DNA of 64,000 nucleotides from Undibacterium sp. 5I1 (GCF_034314085.1 NZ_JAVIWI010000001.1:2852001-2916000); one strand, 5' to 3'; shown: positions 8,109 through 16,797, numbered from the stretch's first letter. Notes: generated by a model from the sequence alone, not told the origin. A program made the numbers and translations.

Positions 8109-9566
8109 ATGGCAAAATTTTTTAATGAAATGGCTGCTGATGGCATAGAGTCAGCAAGCTCAGCAGCTGGCTCGGCAGCAAATATAGAAAATCACATCCG
8201 TGATCATTACCGCGAATTTAATACCTGGTTAAAGCAACAATCTCCAGAGACTATACAACGTAAGCGTGCAGAAGCTGATCTGACATTCCGTCGCGTCGGT
8301 ATTACCTTTGCAGTGTATGGCGACGATGCCGGTACCGAACGCCTGATCCCCTTTGACATTATTCCCCGCATTATTCCTGCTAGCGAATGGTCACATTTAC
8401 AGACTGGTCTAGTACAGCGCGTCAAAGCCTTGAATATGTTTATTCATGATATTTATCACGATCAAAACATCATCAAGGCGGGCATTATTCCCGCTGAACA
8501 AATTTATAAAAATGCGCAATACCGGCCAGAGATGCAAGGTATTTCGGTCGCCTCGGATATCTATGCCCATATCGCCGGTGTCGATATTGTGCGCGCCGGT
8601 GCCGGTGAGTTTTATGTGCTGGAAGATAATCTGCGGGTACCGTCTGGCGTGTCCTACATGCTGGAAGATCGCAAGATGATGATGCGACTTTTCCCGGAAT
8701 TATTTGCCCGTAACAAAATTGCGCCGGTAGATCATTACCCTGATATGTTGCTGGACAATTTACGCTCGGTTGCACCGGTCGGCGTGAATGACCCGACGAT
8801 CGTCGTGATGACACCAGGGATGTATAACTCCGCCTATTTTGAACATGCATTTTTAGCGCAGCAGATGGGCGTGGAACTGGTAGAAGGTAAAGATTTATTC
8901 GTCAACGATAACGCAGTATTTATGCGCACCACACGCGGACCTAAACGCGTCGATGTGATTTATCGCCGGGTGGATGATGACTTCCTCGATCCGCTGGCCT
9001 TCCGTCCGGATTCGTCGCTTGGTGTGCCTGGTTTGTTGTCGGTGTATCGCGCTGGTCGCGTGACCCTAGCAAACGCAATCGGCACCGGTGTGGCAGATGA
9101 TAAATCGATTTATCCGTTTGTACCGGACATGATTAAGTTCTATCTGACTGAGCAACCGATCCTGAATAATGTCCCGACTTACCAATGCCGCAAACCCGAA
9201 GATTTAGCCTATACCTTAGCGCATTTACCTGAGCTGGTTGTTAAAGAAGTACATGGCGCGGGTGGCTACGGTATGTTGGTAGGACCTGCATCGACCAAAG
9301 CGCAAATTGAAGATTTCCGCCAGCGTCTGCTCGCCAAACCTGACGGCTATATCGCACAACCGACGCTGGCATTATCGGCTTGTCCGACTTATGTTGAGAG
9401 TGGCATCGCGCCGCGCCATATTGATTTACGTCCATTTGTGTTGTCCGGCAAAACCATCTCGATGGTACCTGGTGGTTTGACCCGTGTGGCCTTACAAGAA
9501 GGTTCGCTGGTGGTTAATTCATCGCAGGGTGGCGGGACAAAAGATACCTGGATACTAGAAAAATAG
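8109..9566 (+). CDS. Circularly permuted ATP-grasp protein
   Basis: The protein has 485 residues. It matches the circularly permuted ATP-grasp family (DUF404/DUF407 type): EHFNxW-like start region, RVKALNMFIHDIYHDQNII, YVLEDNLRVPSGVSYMLEDR, FVNDNAVFMRTTRGPKRVDVIYRRVDDDF, then LVVKEVHGAGGYGMLVGP and the end RHIDLRPFVLSG ... PGGLTRVA. Family members are predicted amide ligases that attach amino acids or peptides using ATP. This is the first gene of a run with alpha-E, transglutaminase and Anbu genes, a conserved association read as a peptide-tagging or peptide-synthesis system. Substrate is unknown. The gap from the symporter is about 140 bp and contains a TGCCA-N9-TGGCA palindrome. Confidence 0.93.
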   Translation: MAKFFNEMAADGIESASSAAGSAANIENHIRDHYREFNTWLKQQSPETIQRKRAEADLTFRRVGITFAVYGDDAGTERLIPFDIIPRIIPASEWSHLQTGLVQRVKALNMFIHDIYHDQNIIKAGIIPAEQIYKNAQYRPEMQGISVASDIYAHIAGVDIVRAGAGEFYVLEDNLRVPSGVSYMLEDRKMMMRLFPELFARNKIAPVDHYPDMLLDNLRSVAPVGVNDPTIVVMTPGMYNSAYFEHAFLAQQMGVELVEGKDLFVNDNAVFMRTTRGPKRVDVIYRRVDDDFLDPLAFRPDSSLGVPGLLSVYRAGRVTLANAIGTGVADDKSIYPFVPDMIKFYLTEQPILNNVPTYQCRKPEDLAYTLAHLPELVVKEVHGAGGYGMLVGPASTKAQIEDFRQRLLAKPDGYIAQPTLALSACPTYVESGIAPRHIDLRPFVLSGKTISMVPGGLTRVALQEGSLVVNSSQGGGTKDTWILEK

Positions 9567-9646
9567 TTTCCTCATTCGTTTGCTGATATCAGACCGGATC
9601 AAGTCCGATCGAATGCCCAAATAACTTGCCGCGCTGGAGAAAATTT

Positions 9647-10597
9647 ATGCTGAGCCGCACCGCTGATCACTTATTCTGGATGGCACGCTATACAGAACGC
9701 GCCGAAAATACTGCCCGTATGCTGGATGTAAATATTCAAACATCGATGCTCCCGCAATCAATTGAGAGTGCAGAGCAAGGCTGGCGTGCGATGCTGGGTA
9801 TTTCGGAATTGCAGTCCGCATTTGATAAAAAATACGGTGTACTCAATGCGAAAGACGTACTCGATTTTATGTTGCGTGACCCGGACAATCCATCGTCCAT
9901 CGCAGCCTGCCTGACCGAAGCGCGCGAAAACGCCCGCGCCGTTCGTGGCACGCTAACCACCGAGGTATGGGAGACCCAAAACGCAACCTGGCTGGATATG
10001 CAGCAACATCTGAACAGCGGCGTACTGGAAAACGATCCTAGCCAGTTTTTTGAATGGGTCAAATACCGCTCACATTTGTCCCGTGGTGTGACGCTGGGTA
10101 CGATGCTGAAAGATGAAGCTATCCACTTCATCCGTCTGGGTACTTTTTTAGAACGTGCCGATAACACTGCGCGTATTTTAGATGTGAAGTTCCATGGCGC
10201 CAAAGAAGCAGGCATTAGTGAAAAAGCTACTCAAAGAGATTTCTATTATTGGGCAGCTTTATTACGCTCAGTCTCCGGTTTTGAAATTTATCGTAAGGTA
10301 TATCGCGACGTTATAACACCAGAGCGCGTGGCAGAGCTGCTGATATTGCGCGGCGACATGCCACGTTCTTTACTGGCCTGCATGGACGAGGTGGTACAAA
10401 ACCTGAAGCAAGTCAGCAATGATGTCTCGGCCGATACTGAACGCTTTGCCGGCAAGCTACATGCAGAACTGCAATTTGCCTGCATTGAAGATATTCTGGA
10501 AGCTGGCTTGCATGAAACACTGACGGAATTTTTGCAAAGAATCTTTGAACTGGGCAATCGTGTCAGCCGTAACTTCCTGGTGCCGCTTGCGGCATAA
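9647..10597 (+). CDS. Alpha-E domain protein
   Basis: The protein has 316 residues from the ATG at 9647, which has CTGGAG eight bases upstream. An in-frame TTG at 9626 is less likely because family members begin MLSRTADHLFWMARYTERAENTARMLDV, as here. The fold is all-helical. The second half repeats the signature as FIRLGTFLERADNTARILDVK, a recognised internal duplication of this family. Alpha-E proteins are always linked to circularly permuted ATP-grasp genes, either fused or adjacent, and may serve as their partner. Spacing of 80 bp behind the ATP-grasp gene supports one transcript. Confidence 0.93.
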   Translation: MLSRTADHLFWMARYTERAENTARMLDVNIQTSMLPQSIESAEQGWRAMLGISELQSAFDKKYGVLNAKDVLDFMLRDPDNPSSIAACLTEARENARAVRGTLTTEVWETQNATWLDMQQHLNSGVLENDPSQFFEWVKYRSHLSRGVTLGTMLKDEAIHFIRLGTFLERADNTARILDVKFHGAKEAGISEKATQRDFYYWAALLRSVSGFEIYRKVYRDVITPERVAELLILRGDMPRSLLACMDEVVQNLKQVSNDVSADTERFAGKLHAELQFACIEDILEAGLHETLTEFLQRIFELGNRVSRNFLVPLAA

Positions 10598-10623
10598 ATC
10601 ACAAAACAATAAAGAAATAAAAA

Positions 10624-10722
10624 ATATACTCCCCTCCAGTAATTTTAGATCGCCCATAGAATATTTGGACAATTGACCGATTATTTGAAAAATAAATGGG
10701 AGTATATTAAATGGGAGTATAT
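10624..10722 (+). repeat. Palindromic element, family A, copy 2, with duplicated right end
   Basis: ATATACTCCCC at 10624 and GGGAGTATAT at 10698-10707 enclose an 84-bp element. Immediately after it a 15-bp tandem copy of the right end (TAAATGGGAGTATAT) adds a second GGGAGTATAT at 10713-10722. The inner palindrome (GCCCA ... TTGGACAA) is in plus orientation and register with copies 3-6. The extended element ends eight bases before the transglutaminase start codon. Confidence 0.85.
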
Positions 10723-10730
10723 TAATTCGT

Positions 10731-11570
10731 ATGAAACTCTCAATCAGACACGAGACCATCTACCGGTATACCGCGCCTTTGGCTTACACCATACAGCAAC
10801 TTCGTCTGACACCAAGGGAAGAGTTACAACAGCACGCATTGTCCTGGCACATCACTACTTCGGGTCAGCGTCACGCCTACACCGATGCGTATGGCAACCT
10901 GTCGCATATGCTAACTATCACTGGTCAGCATGATGCTTTGTCCATCGTCGCACAGGGTTTGGTCGAAACAATCTACCCATACCAAGGTCGTTTGAACGCA
11001 ATCGAAACCTTGTCGCCGCTAATTTTTTCTGTCGCCACACGCTTGACCGAACCGACACCACAAATTATGGATTTCGCCGCCAGTAGTTTTGCGAGAAATT
11101 TTGCAGGGAAAACATTCAACACGCACGGGAAAACTAAAACCCCGGAAGCACTCAAATTAGCTGAGCTTATTTTTGGTGCAATCGAGTATCAAAGCGGTGC
11201 AACACAAGTGACGACCAGCGCAGACGATGCGCTAAGTCTGGGTCGCGGCGTTTGTCAGGATCATGCACATCTGTTTTTAGCCTGCTGCCATGCTCACAGT
11301 ATTCCGGCGCGCTACGTTTCTGGCTATATTGATCCCGGTACCACTAGCCATGCAGAAAGTCATGCCTGGGTAGATGTTTGGGTGGAAGACAGTGATTTCT
11401 CGGGTTGGGTCAGTATTGATGTAACACATGCACGTTTGATGACCGATGCTTATTGCCGTCTGGCAGTCGGACGCGATTATGATTCCGCTGCGCCTATCCG
11501 TGGCGTGCGACGCGGCGGTGGAGAAGAAATGTTGGACGTCAATGTACAAGTCATGCCAGTTCAACAATAA
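10731..11570 (+). CDS. Transglutaminase-like cysteine protease
   Basis: The protein has 279 residues. An N-terminal transglutaminase-associated beta domain (about 1-80, MKLSIRHETIYRYTAPLAYT) is followed by a transglutaminase core. The apparent triad is C175 in GRGVCQDHAH, H211 in SHAWVDVW and D230 in VSIDVTH. No signal peptide is seen, so it should be cytoplasmic. In Anbu-linked clusters this enzyme is thought to cleave or exchange amide bonds made by the ATP-grasp ligase. The start agrees with the family, but the usual ribosome site is missing. The only GGGAG (10713-10717) belongs to the preceding repeat and is 13 bases from the ATG, farther than normal. Confidence 0.93.
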   Translation: MKLSIRHETIYRYTAPLAYTIQQLRLTPREELQQHALSWHITTSGQRHAYTDAYGNLSHMLTITGQHDALSIVAQGLVETIYPYQGRLNAIETLSPLIFSVATRLTEPTPQIMDFAASSFARNFAGKTFNTHGKTKTPEALKLAELIFGAIEYQSGATQVTTSADDALSLGRGVCQDHAHLFLACCHAHSIPARYVSGYIDPGTTSHAESHAWVDVWVEDSDFSGWVSIDVTHARLMTDAYCRLAVGRDYDSAAPIRGVRRGGGEEMLDVNVQVMPVQQ

Positions 11571-11758
11571 GTACCATTTATAGTACTTGCATCTTCGAGG
11601 CGGTTTTGCGTAAGTCCTAAGAAACCGTTGGCAATTCACAAACGGATTACACACTATCTGACAATCAAGCGACATTCCACAGGCACTTAAGAGCCCTAAA
11701 TCAGCTAAACCATTTTGCCTTAAGGTAAAATATGGCTTTAGTTTATTGGCTTGTAACA

Positions 11759-12634
11759 ATGACATATTGTGTTGGCATGCGCCTGGACGCTGGGCTAGTT
11801 TTTCTCTCTGACTCTCGTACTAATGCGGGTGTGGATCAAGTTGGTACGTTCCGTAAAATGAGCGTATTTGAAAATCCGGGCGACCGTATGATGGTCTTGA
11901 TGACCGCAGGCAATCTCTCTATTTCCCAATCGATACGCCAATTAGTCGCAGAACACGTGTGCTTTGATGGCAGCACGATCTGGAATGCGCCCAACATGTA
12001 CGAAGCTGCCCGTATCGTCGGTGAAGCGGTGCGTACAGTACATAAACGCGACGCACAATCTCTGTCAGAATTCGGTATCGATTTTAATGTGAGCCTGATC
12101 TTTGGTGGACAAATTAAAGGCGAACGTTGCCGCTTGTTTCAGATTTATTCAGCCGGTAATTTTATTGAATCGCATAATGAAAATACCTATTTCCAGATCG
12201 GTGAAGCCAAGTACGGCAAGCCGATTATTGATCGGGTAGTCAATCCATTGACACCGCTGGACGAAGCCGCAAAATGTGCGCTGATCTCGATGGATTCTAC
12301 CTTGCGTTCCAATGTATCCGTCGGCTTGCCATTAGATATGCTGGTGTACGAAACCGATCGTCTGGCCGTCACCCGTTTCGTCACGATTGATGAGAAAAAT
12401 CAATACTTCCAGATGATACGCAGTACTTGGGGCGAGCAACTCAAACACGTATTTGAAGGCATCGACGATCCGATCTGGGACGCAGCACCGGACGCCACCA
12501 TGAACGTGCTGTCCTCTACCAATATGAATAGCAAACCAGTGCGTATCGCCCTGCCGCCGACAATTGCTCCCGTTGTTTTGGATGTCGCGCCTTTACAATC
12601 GCTGGCGCAAGAGTTCAACCAGACTCAGCATTGA
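11759..12634 (+). CDS. Anbu-type proteasome-like protease
   Basis: The protein has 291 residues from the ATG at 11759. It belongs to the predicted proteasome-type proteases (Anbu, ancestral beta-subunit; COG3484), Ntn hydrolases related to HslV. I chose this start because family members begin MTYCVG: removing Met would expose a Thr nucleophile, with D17 in SDSRTNAG and Lys32 in TFRKM completing a proteasome-like active site. An in-frame ATG at 11732 has a better ribosome site (TAAGG) and would add nine residues. Substrates are unknown. It closes the ATP-grasp/alpha-E/transglutaminase cluster, about 190 bp behind the transglutaminase gene, and ends before a bidirectional terminator. Confidence 0.9.
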   Translation: MTYCVGMRLDAGLVFLSDSRTNAGVDQVGTFRKMSVFENPGDRMMVLMTAGNLSISQSIRQLVAEHVCFDGSTIWNAPNMYEAARIVGEAVRTVHKRDAQSLSEFGIDFNVSLIFGGQIKGERCRLFQIYSAGNFIESHNENTYFQIGEAKYGKPIIDRVVNPLTPLDEAAKCALISMDSTLRSNVSVGLPLDMLVYETDRLAVTRFVTIDEKNQYFQMIRSTWGEQLKHVFEGIDDPIWDAAPDATMNVLSSTNMNSKPVRIALPPTIAPVVLDVAPLQSLAQEFNQTQH

Positions 12635-12721
12635 TCTACTTATTTATACAAGCTAAGGCGCACTCAAGCGCAACATACGATCAAAAGATCGATCAACAGA
12701 TCGACTAACAGATAGCCTAAC

Positions 12722-12750
12722 AAAAAGGCCAGCAAAAGCTGGCCTTTTTA
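12722..12750. terminator. Bidirectional Rho-independent terminator
   Basis: AAAAAGGCCAGC and GCTGGCCTTTTT form a GC-rich stem around a short AAAA loop, flanked by an A-run on one side and a T-run on the other. It sits between the convergent Anbu and tag genes and can serve both. Confidence 0.9.
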
Positions 12751-12758
12751 TTGGCTTA

Positions 12759-13328
12759 TTATTTTGTGCGCCAATCGCAATCAGAAGCGTGATCTTGCAC
12801 CATACCAATGGCTTGCATGTAGGCATAAATAATCGTCGAGCCAACAAATTTAAAACCACGCTTAATTAAATCTTTTGATATCTGGTCAGACAGTTCGGTT
12901 TTAATAATGCGTTCACCGCTATTACGAATCGGCTTGCCATTCACATGCGCCCACAAATAGCCATCTAAACTGCCGAACTCATCGCACAAACTCAGATAGG
13001 CATTAGCATTGGTAATCGCCGCAGCCACCTTCAGGCGATTACGTACTATCCCCGCATTTGCCAGCAAACTCGCTACTTTATCCGCATCATATACAGCGAT
13101 TTTTTTTGCATCCCAATCATCAAAGGCAAGCCGGTAATTCTCACGCTTGTTGAGGATAGTTTCCCAACTCAGCCCCGCCTGCGCCCCTTCCAGATTCAAC
13201 ATTTCAAATAAACGCCGCTCATCATGACAAGGCACGCCCCACTCCTGATCGTGGTACGCCAGATAAAGAGGATTAGCTGGATTAGCCCAAGAGCAGCGTT
13301 GATGAGTTACAGAATTCATGGCGATCAT
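12759..13328 (-). CDS. tag: DNA-3-methyladenine glycosylase I
   Basis: The protein has 189 residues (186 if the Met at 13319 is used). Tag removes 3-methyladenine from alkylated DNA to start base-excision repair. Diagnostic features are QRCSWANP at the start, YHDQEWGVPCHDERRLFEML with the catalytic-pocket region, EGAQAGLSWETILNKRENYR, and the C-terminal ending MVQDHASDCDWR. The Cys and His of the N-terminal and C-terminal segments correspond to the zinc-snap ligands of the family. Length is standard. The gene stands alone, convergent with the Anbu gene. Confidence 0.96.
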   Translation of the reverse strand: MIAMNSVTHQRCSWANPANPLYLAYHDQEWGVPCHDERRLFEMLNLEGAQAGLSWETILNKRENYRLAFDDWDAKKIAVYDADKVASLLANAGIVRNRLKVAAAITNANAYLSLCDEFGSLDGYLWAHVNGKPIRNSGERIIKTELSDQISKDLIKRGFKFVGSTIIYAYMQAIGMVQDHASDCDWRTK

Positions 13329-13502
13329 TTTTTACTTTAAGTAGAGTCACTATTTTTGCATGATGTCCCGGATTATTTTAGAAATTGTTGTAAGATTTAT
13401 TGCCCAGAACCGACACAATCACTAAGCAGATATTAGACCGTGACTAAACGCCTTACCTGGACAGGTACCTGTGTATTCCAAAAAAACTGAAAGAAAAGCT
13501 TA

Positions 13503-14018
13503 ATGATGAACAGAAGAAAATTTATTCACACAGCCACACTGAGCAGTGTCGCCATCAGCAGCTCTTCGCTGTTTGCCCAAGAGAAAAAGGAAGCTGTGAC
13601 TTTTACGATGCAAAGCACGGACATCAATGGCAAACCCTTAAAATTAACCGATTTTATAGGACTAACAGTGCTGGTAAGCTTTTTTACCAGCGGCTGCAAT
13701 CTCTGCACTCGCGACCTTAAATTGATGCGTGAATTTTATGTAGGTAATGCGAACCGGAAATTTGTTCTGCTGGCGATTAATATAGACCAGGATAAAAGAG
13801 ATTTTGATACCTATAATCAACTAGTTTCGCTCGCCATCCCAAAAGAGCAACGCTTCCCGACGGTGTGGCGTAATGCACCCGGCCACAAAGACAATTTTGG
13901 AACCATCGTCAAACAACCTACCCACTTTGTTCTGAATGCCCAAAACCAGTTTATCTTTAAGCGGGAAGGTACTTTTTTGCCAGACGACTGGGACAATCTC
14001 TGGCTTTCATTAAGCTAA
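13503..14018 (+). CDS. Exported thioredoxin-like (redoxin) protein
   Basis: The protein has 171 residues. The N-terminus NRRKFIHTATLSSVAISSSS resembles a twin-arginine export signal, with cleavage likely after LFA. The mature part is a thioredoxin-fold redoxin of TlpA/AhpC type with FTSGCNLCTRDL, giving a C65-x-x-C68 pair, and a cis-Pro-like QPTHFVL segment. It is probably a periplasmic thiol-disulfide protein. SCO-type copper chaperones have CxxxC instead, so that reading is less likely. The next gene, convergent, encodes a CcdC-like membrane protein. The redox partner is not evident. Confidence 0.75.
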   Translation: MMNRRKFIHTATLSSVAISSSSLFAQEKKEAVTFTMQSTDINGKPLKLTDFIGLTVLVSFFTSGCNLCTRDLKLMREFYVGNANRKFVLLAINIDQDKRDFDTYNQLVSLAIPKEQRFPTVWRNAPGHKDNFGTIVKQPTHFVLNAQNQFIFKREGTFLPDDWDNLWLSLS

Positions 14019-14039
14019 AGAGCTTGTGAGCAAACTAAT

Positions 14040-14612
14040 TTAAATAGTTTGCGCAGCATCCGGTGCTACATCGACTGATGCCATAAGCTCACGCTCGGCT
14101 TTCGCCCGTAATACTGCAAACCGCCAGCGTAGCAAACCGATTGCATATCCAATGTAATAGCTGGCAAGCAGTCCGAATACTGCCAATGTCAGCGGACTTC
14201 CCGCAAAATTCCCCATATCATGCGAGTCCAAGGGATTTAGCACATACACATCAAGCATACGATACACAATACGGCAAAAAAACAGCAGCGACAAAGCAAT
14301 ACCCAAATGCGCGTTTGGCGTATAAAACAAACCTTGTGGCGTTGGCTCAAATACTGTTTTTTTGAGCCCATAGACAGCAAGACCCGATCCGATAATCAAA
14401 CCTCCCGCCATATACATCAGCCTGTCAAGATGCGAAGAAGAGAGAAACGCCAGCAAGACTAACAAGCTAGGAAAAATAACCAAAGTAATCCACGGCCGTA
14501 TTTTTGATAATCGTTGACGACCAACCAATTTACGCACACGCGAATACATGCGCCATGCGATTAGCGGCAATACGACAAGTAATGTAATCGTGGAGGAATT
14601 GGGAGCTTGCAT
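14040..14612 (-). CDS. Integral membrane protein, possibly CcdC-like
   Basis: This 190-residue protein has about five or six hydrophobic segments (LLVVLPLIAWRMY, WITLVIFPSLLVLLAFL, LMYMAGGLIIGSGLAVYGL, LGIALSLLFFCRIVY, LTLAVFGLLASYYIGYAIG). The pattern RxxxLVGRQRLSKIRPW followed by a 'KKTVFEPTPQGLFYTPN' loop recalls CcdC/DUF1453-type proteins, but I am not certain of the family. It is convergent with the redoxin gene, 21 bp apart. The function is unknown. Confidence 0.6.
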   Translation of the reverse strand: MQAPNSSTITLLVVLPLIAWRMYSRVRKLVGRQRLSKIRPWITLVIFPSLLVLLAFLSSSHLDRLMYMAGGLIIGSGLAVYGLKKTVFEPTPQGLFYTPNAHLGIALSLLFFCRIVYRMLDVYVLNPLDSHDMGNFAGSPLTLAVFGLLASYYIGYAIGLLRWRFAVLRAKAERELMASVDVAPDAAQTI

Positions 14613-14733
14613 AGTAAATCCTCGATAAAAATAAGCAAATCAACACAGCACAATCAACACACATTATCTCTGAACTCATGCATCTCACCTTAGATTTGCT
14701 TGTATCTAAATGTGTCTCTACTACGCATTGAAA

Positions 14734-15252
14734 TTAAGGGCGTACAAACTCAAATTTATTGCGAAACGTGGTCGTACCGTCTGCACTCACCTCATCTTTA
14801 AACAACTTAAAAGCGCCGGCAGATAGCTCTAACCGGTAACGATCCAGCTTATCGCCGTCCTTACGTTCAAACAGAATTTGTCGGCCATTGCTGTCAACAC
14901 TATTGGACGTAATTCGTCCAATGGATACCGCTTTTTCGGCAGAGCCTGAAGCCCAGGCGATTTCGTTTTTAAGCAAATCAAAGTTCATCCGCTCATACGA
15001 AAATACCGTCTTGGACGGACCATCATCAAACACATAATGCAGCACCAGCTCATTGGGCGCACCCAAAGCAATAAACAAGCGCGTCGGCAATGTCACCAAC
15101 CGATCTGGCTTGCTGTAATCACGATAAGTCAGAGCACCTTTCCACTCACCCTGCACCGCTGACAAAGCAGCATCTGGCTTTGGATCATACAAAGCAAAAG
15201 CAGGTGCGGCAAATAGACAAACTAATAATGCAAGCGTTGTACGACGTTTCAT
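14734..15252 (-). CDS. Secreted protein of unknown function
   Basis: The protein has 172 residues. A clear signal peptide (MKRRTTLALLVCLFAAPAFA, about 1-20) precedes a compact domain rich in beta-strand-like segments: LSAVQGEWKGALTYRDY, LPTRLFIALGAPNELVLHYVFDDGP, KTVFSYERMNFD, RQILFERKDGDKLDRYRLEL, and FRNKFEFVRP at the end. The 'GEWKGALTYRDY' opening and alternating strands suggest a small lipocalin-like barrel. I do not recognise a named family. It is probably periplasmic. Neighbours give no functional hint. Confidence 0.65.
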   Translation of the reverse strand: MKRRTTLALLVCLFAAPAFALYDPKPDAALSAVQGEWKGALTYRDYSKPDRLVTLPTRLFIALGAPNELVLHYVFDDGPSKTVFSYERMNFDLLKNEIAWASGSAEKAVSIGRITSNSVDSNGRQILFERKDGDKLDRYRLELSAGAFKLFKDEVSADGTTTFRNKFEFVRP

Positions 15253-15297
15253 AATGATGGCCCCGGAGAAATCTACAGCTTCAACACTTGCTGTATA

Positions 15298-15690
15298 TCA
15301 GAAATTTATAGGTGAACAAAGTTCGATCAGCGATCCTTCTTTGGAGCGAACATATGCAACAATTTGCCCCCAAGGTTTTTGCGCCGGCTCTTTTATCGCC
15401 AGTGCGCCAGCGCTGACTGCCTTTGCATATGCAGCGGCCACATCCTCAGTTACGAATGCGAATTCCACACCGAAAGGTGGGACATTAGGATCGGCTCTTT
15501 GATAATGCCCATCCAAGTTAATCTCGCCCATCGCATGCGATGCGAATGCTAGAACAGTATCACCGGTTTCCAGTTCGCCATATTCACCAGACTCATGCAA
15601 ATAGCGTGTCTCAAAACCAAATGCTTGGTGGTAAAAATTGAGCGTATCCGAAACAGACTCGACGTACACAATGGTGTAAGCAAATTTCAT
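15298..15690 (-). CDS. VOC-family (glyoxalase/bleomycin-resistance fold) protein
   Basis: From the ATG at 15690, with GGAAAA upstream, the protein has 130 residues; the open frame could extend to 15747 but those residues lack family resemblance. It begins MKFAYTIVYVESVSDTLNFY, followed by the paired beta-alpha-beta-beta-beta modules typical of vicinal oxygen chelate proteins, with AFGFETRYLHESGEYGELETG, PFGVEFAFVTEDVAAAYAKA and KPWGQIVAYVRSKEGSLIELCSP. The metal-binding residues are only partly apparent, and the reaction is unknown. It is separated by 45 bp from the secreted protein gene on the same strand. Confidence 0.88.
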   Translation of the reverse strand: MKFAYTIVYVESVSDTLNFYHQAFGFETRYLHESGEYGELETGDTVLAFASHAMGEINLDGHYQRADPNVPPFGVEFAFVTEDVAAAYAKAVSAGALAIKEPAQKPWGQIVAYVRSKEGSLIELCSPINF

Positions 15691-16000
15691 AAGATATTTT
15701 CCAAAAGTAATTTTTATATTTATCTGAGATGGCAAAAGAACATACAAAGTGCTTTACCATTGATTTTAATTAAGCTTAACGATACTGTATTTTTGATCAG
15801 TATTCAAGAAAGGATTAGCGTCCTTTTAACTGCGATCAGCAACAGAAGAAATCTTCATATCGGATCAATTAATGACCGTGAACAGAAGTCGAAAAGAACT
15901 TAAAAACAAGCCGGCATCCCAAAGTCAAATTTGCACAAAACCTCACTCTGTGTTCTAATTTGCAACCAAGTTGCACTAACTGCATACTTACTGCATACCA

Positions 16001-16797
16001 TTGTCTGATTCGAGGCTTAAAATTCACTCCACGTTGTTATCCATTCTTTTTGCCACCACCATCGCTGGCGTACTAAGCATTACTGCTGCGGCAATTTTTT
16101 CTTTCTCGCTATTGTCCAAAGTCGTTGAGCGTATGGTTAGTTTGTCGGTTGGCATCATGCTCTCTACCTCCTTATTGCATGCCTTGCCAGAAGCGTTTGA
16201 ATCTGGTGCAGATCCACGCACTTTGTTTGCGTGCTTACTCGGAGGTTTACTCGCATTTTTTTGCTCGAAAAATTGGCTATTCTGCGTCACTCGCATCATC
16301 ACGAAGGCGATGGCCATCATCATGAGCATGGTCATGATGCGCACGAAGCAGGCAAAGCGGGCTGGATGATTCTGGTCGGTGATGGCTTGCATAATTTTAC
16401 TGATGGGATATTGATCGCTGCCGCTTTTTTAGCAGATCCCAAACTGGGTTTGGTGACAGGTCTGGCGATCATTGCGCATGAGATACCGCAAGAGATCGGC
16501 GATTTTATCGTGTTGCTCAATGCCGGTTTTTCACGCGCACGCGCTTACATGTACAACTTAATTTGTAGCTTGATGGCAGTAATTGGCGGTGTACTCGGCT
16601 TTTACACCTTAGGTAGCGCCAGCAACTTGATTCCGTACGTGCTTGTGTTTGCTTCTTCTGGTTTTATCTACATTGCATTAAGTGATTTAATGCCGCAAAT
16701 GCAGCGCCGTGCCAGCGTGCACGAAACAATTCCGCAAATTATTCTGATTGCGCTGGGCGTGGTGCTGGTGCTATTTGTGACGCAGCACCGGGCGTAA
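16001..16797 (+). pseudogene. ZIP-family metal transporter gene, frameshifted at a T7 run
   Basis: Two overlapping frames together make one ZIP transporter of about 265 residues. The first half (16001-16262) encodes SILFATTIAGVLSITAAAIF through LGGLLAFF. The second half continues in another frame as LLEKLAILRHSHHHEGDGHH, a His-rich loop, then GDGLHNFTDGILIAAAF and AIIAHEIPQEIGDF, the metal-site helices of ZIP proteins. The frames join at a run of seven T residues at 16256-16262; eight would restore one frame. Either the gene is broken, expression needs slippage, or the run was miscounted. The start is unclear: 16001 is TTG and no good ribosome site was found. Confidence 0.8.

Noticed and set aside
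9626..9646. Upstream TTG start for the alpha-E gene
   Set aside because: The family starts MLSRTADHLFW, and the ATG at 9647 has its own ribosome site.
15595..15903. 102-codon plus-strand frame across the glyoxalase-fold gene start
   Set aside because: It overlaps the supported gene on the other strand and has no family features. The remaining 250-bp gap to the ZIP gene shows nothing convincing.
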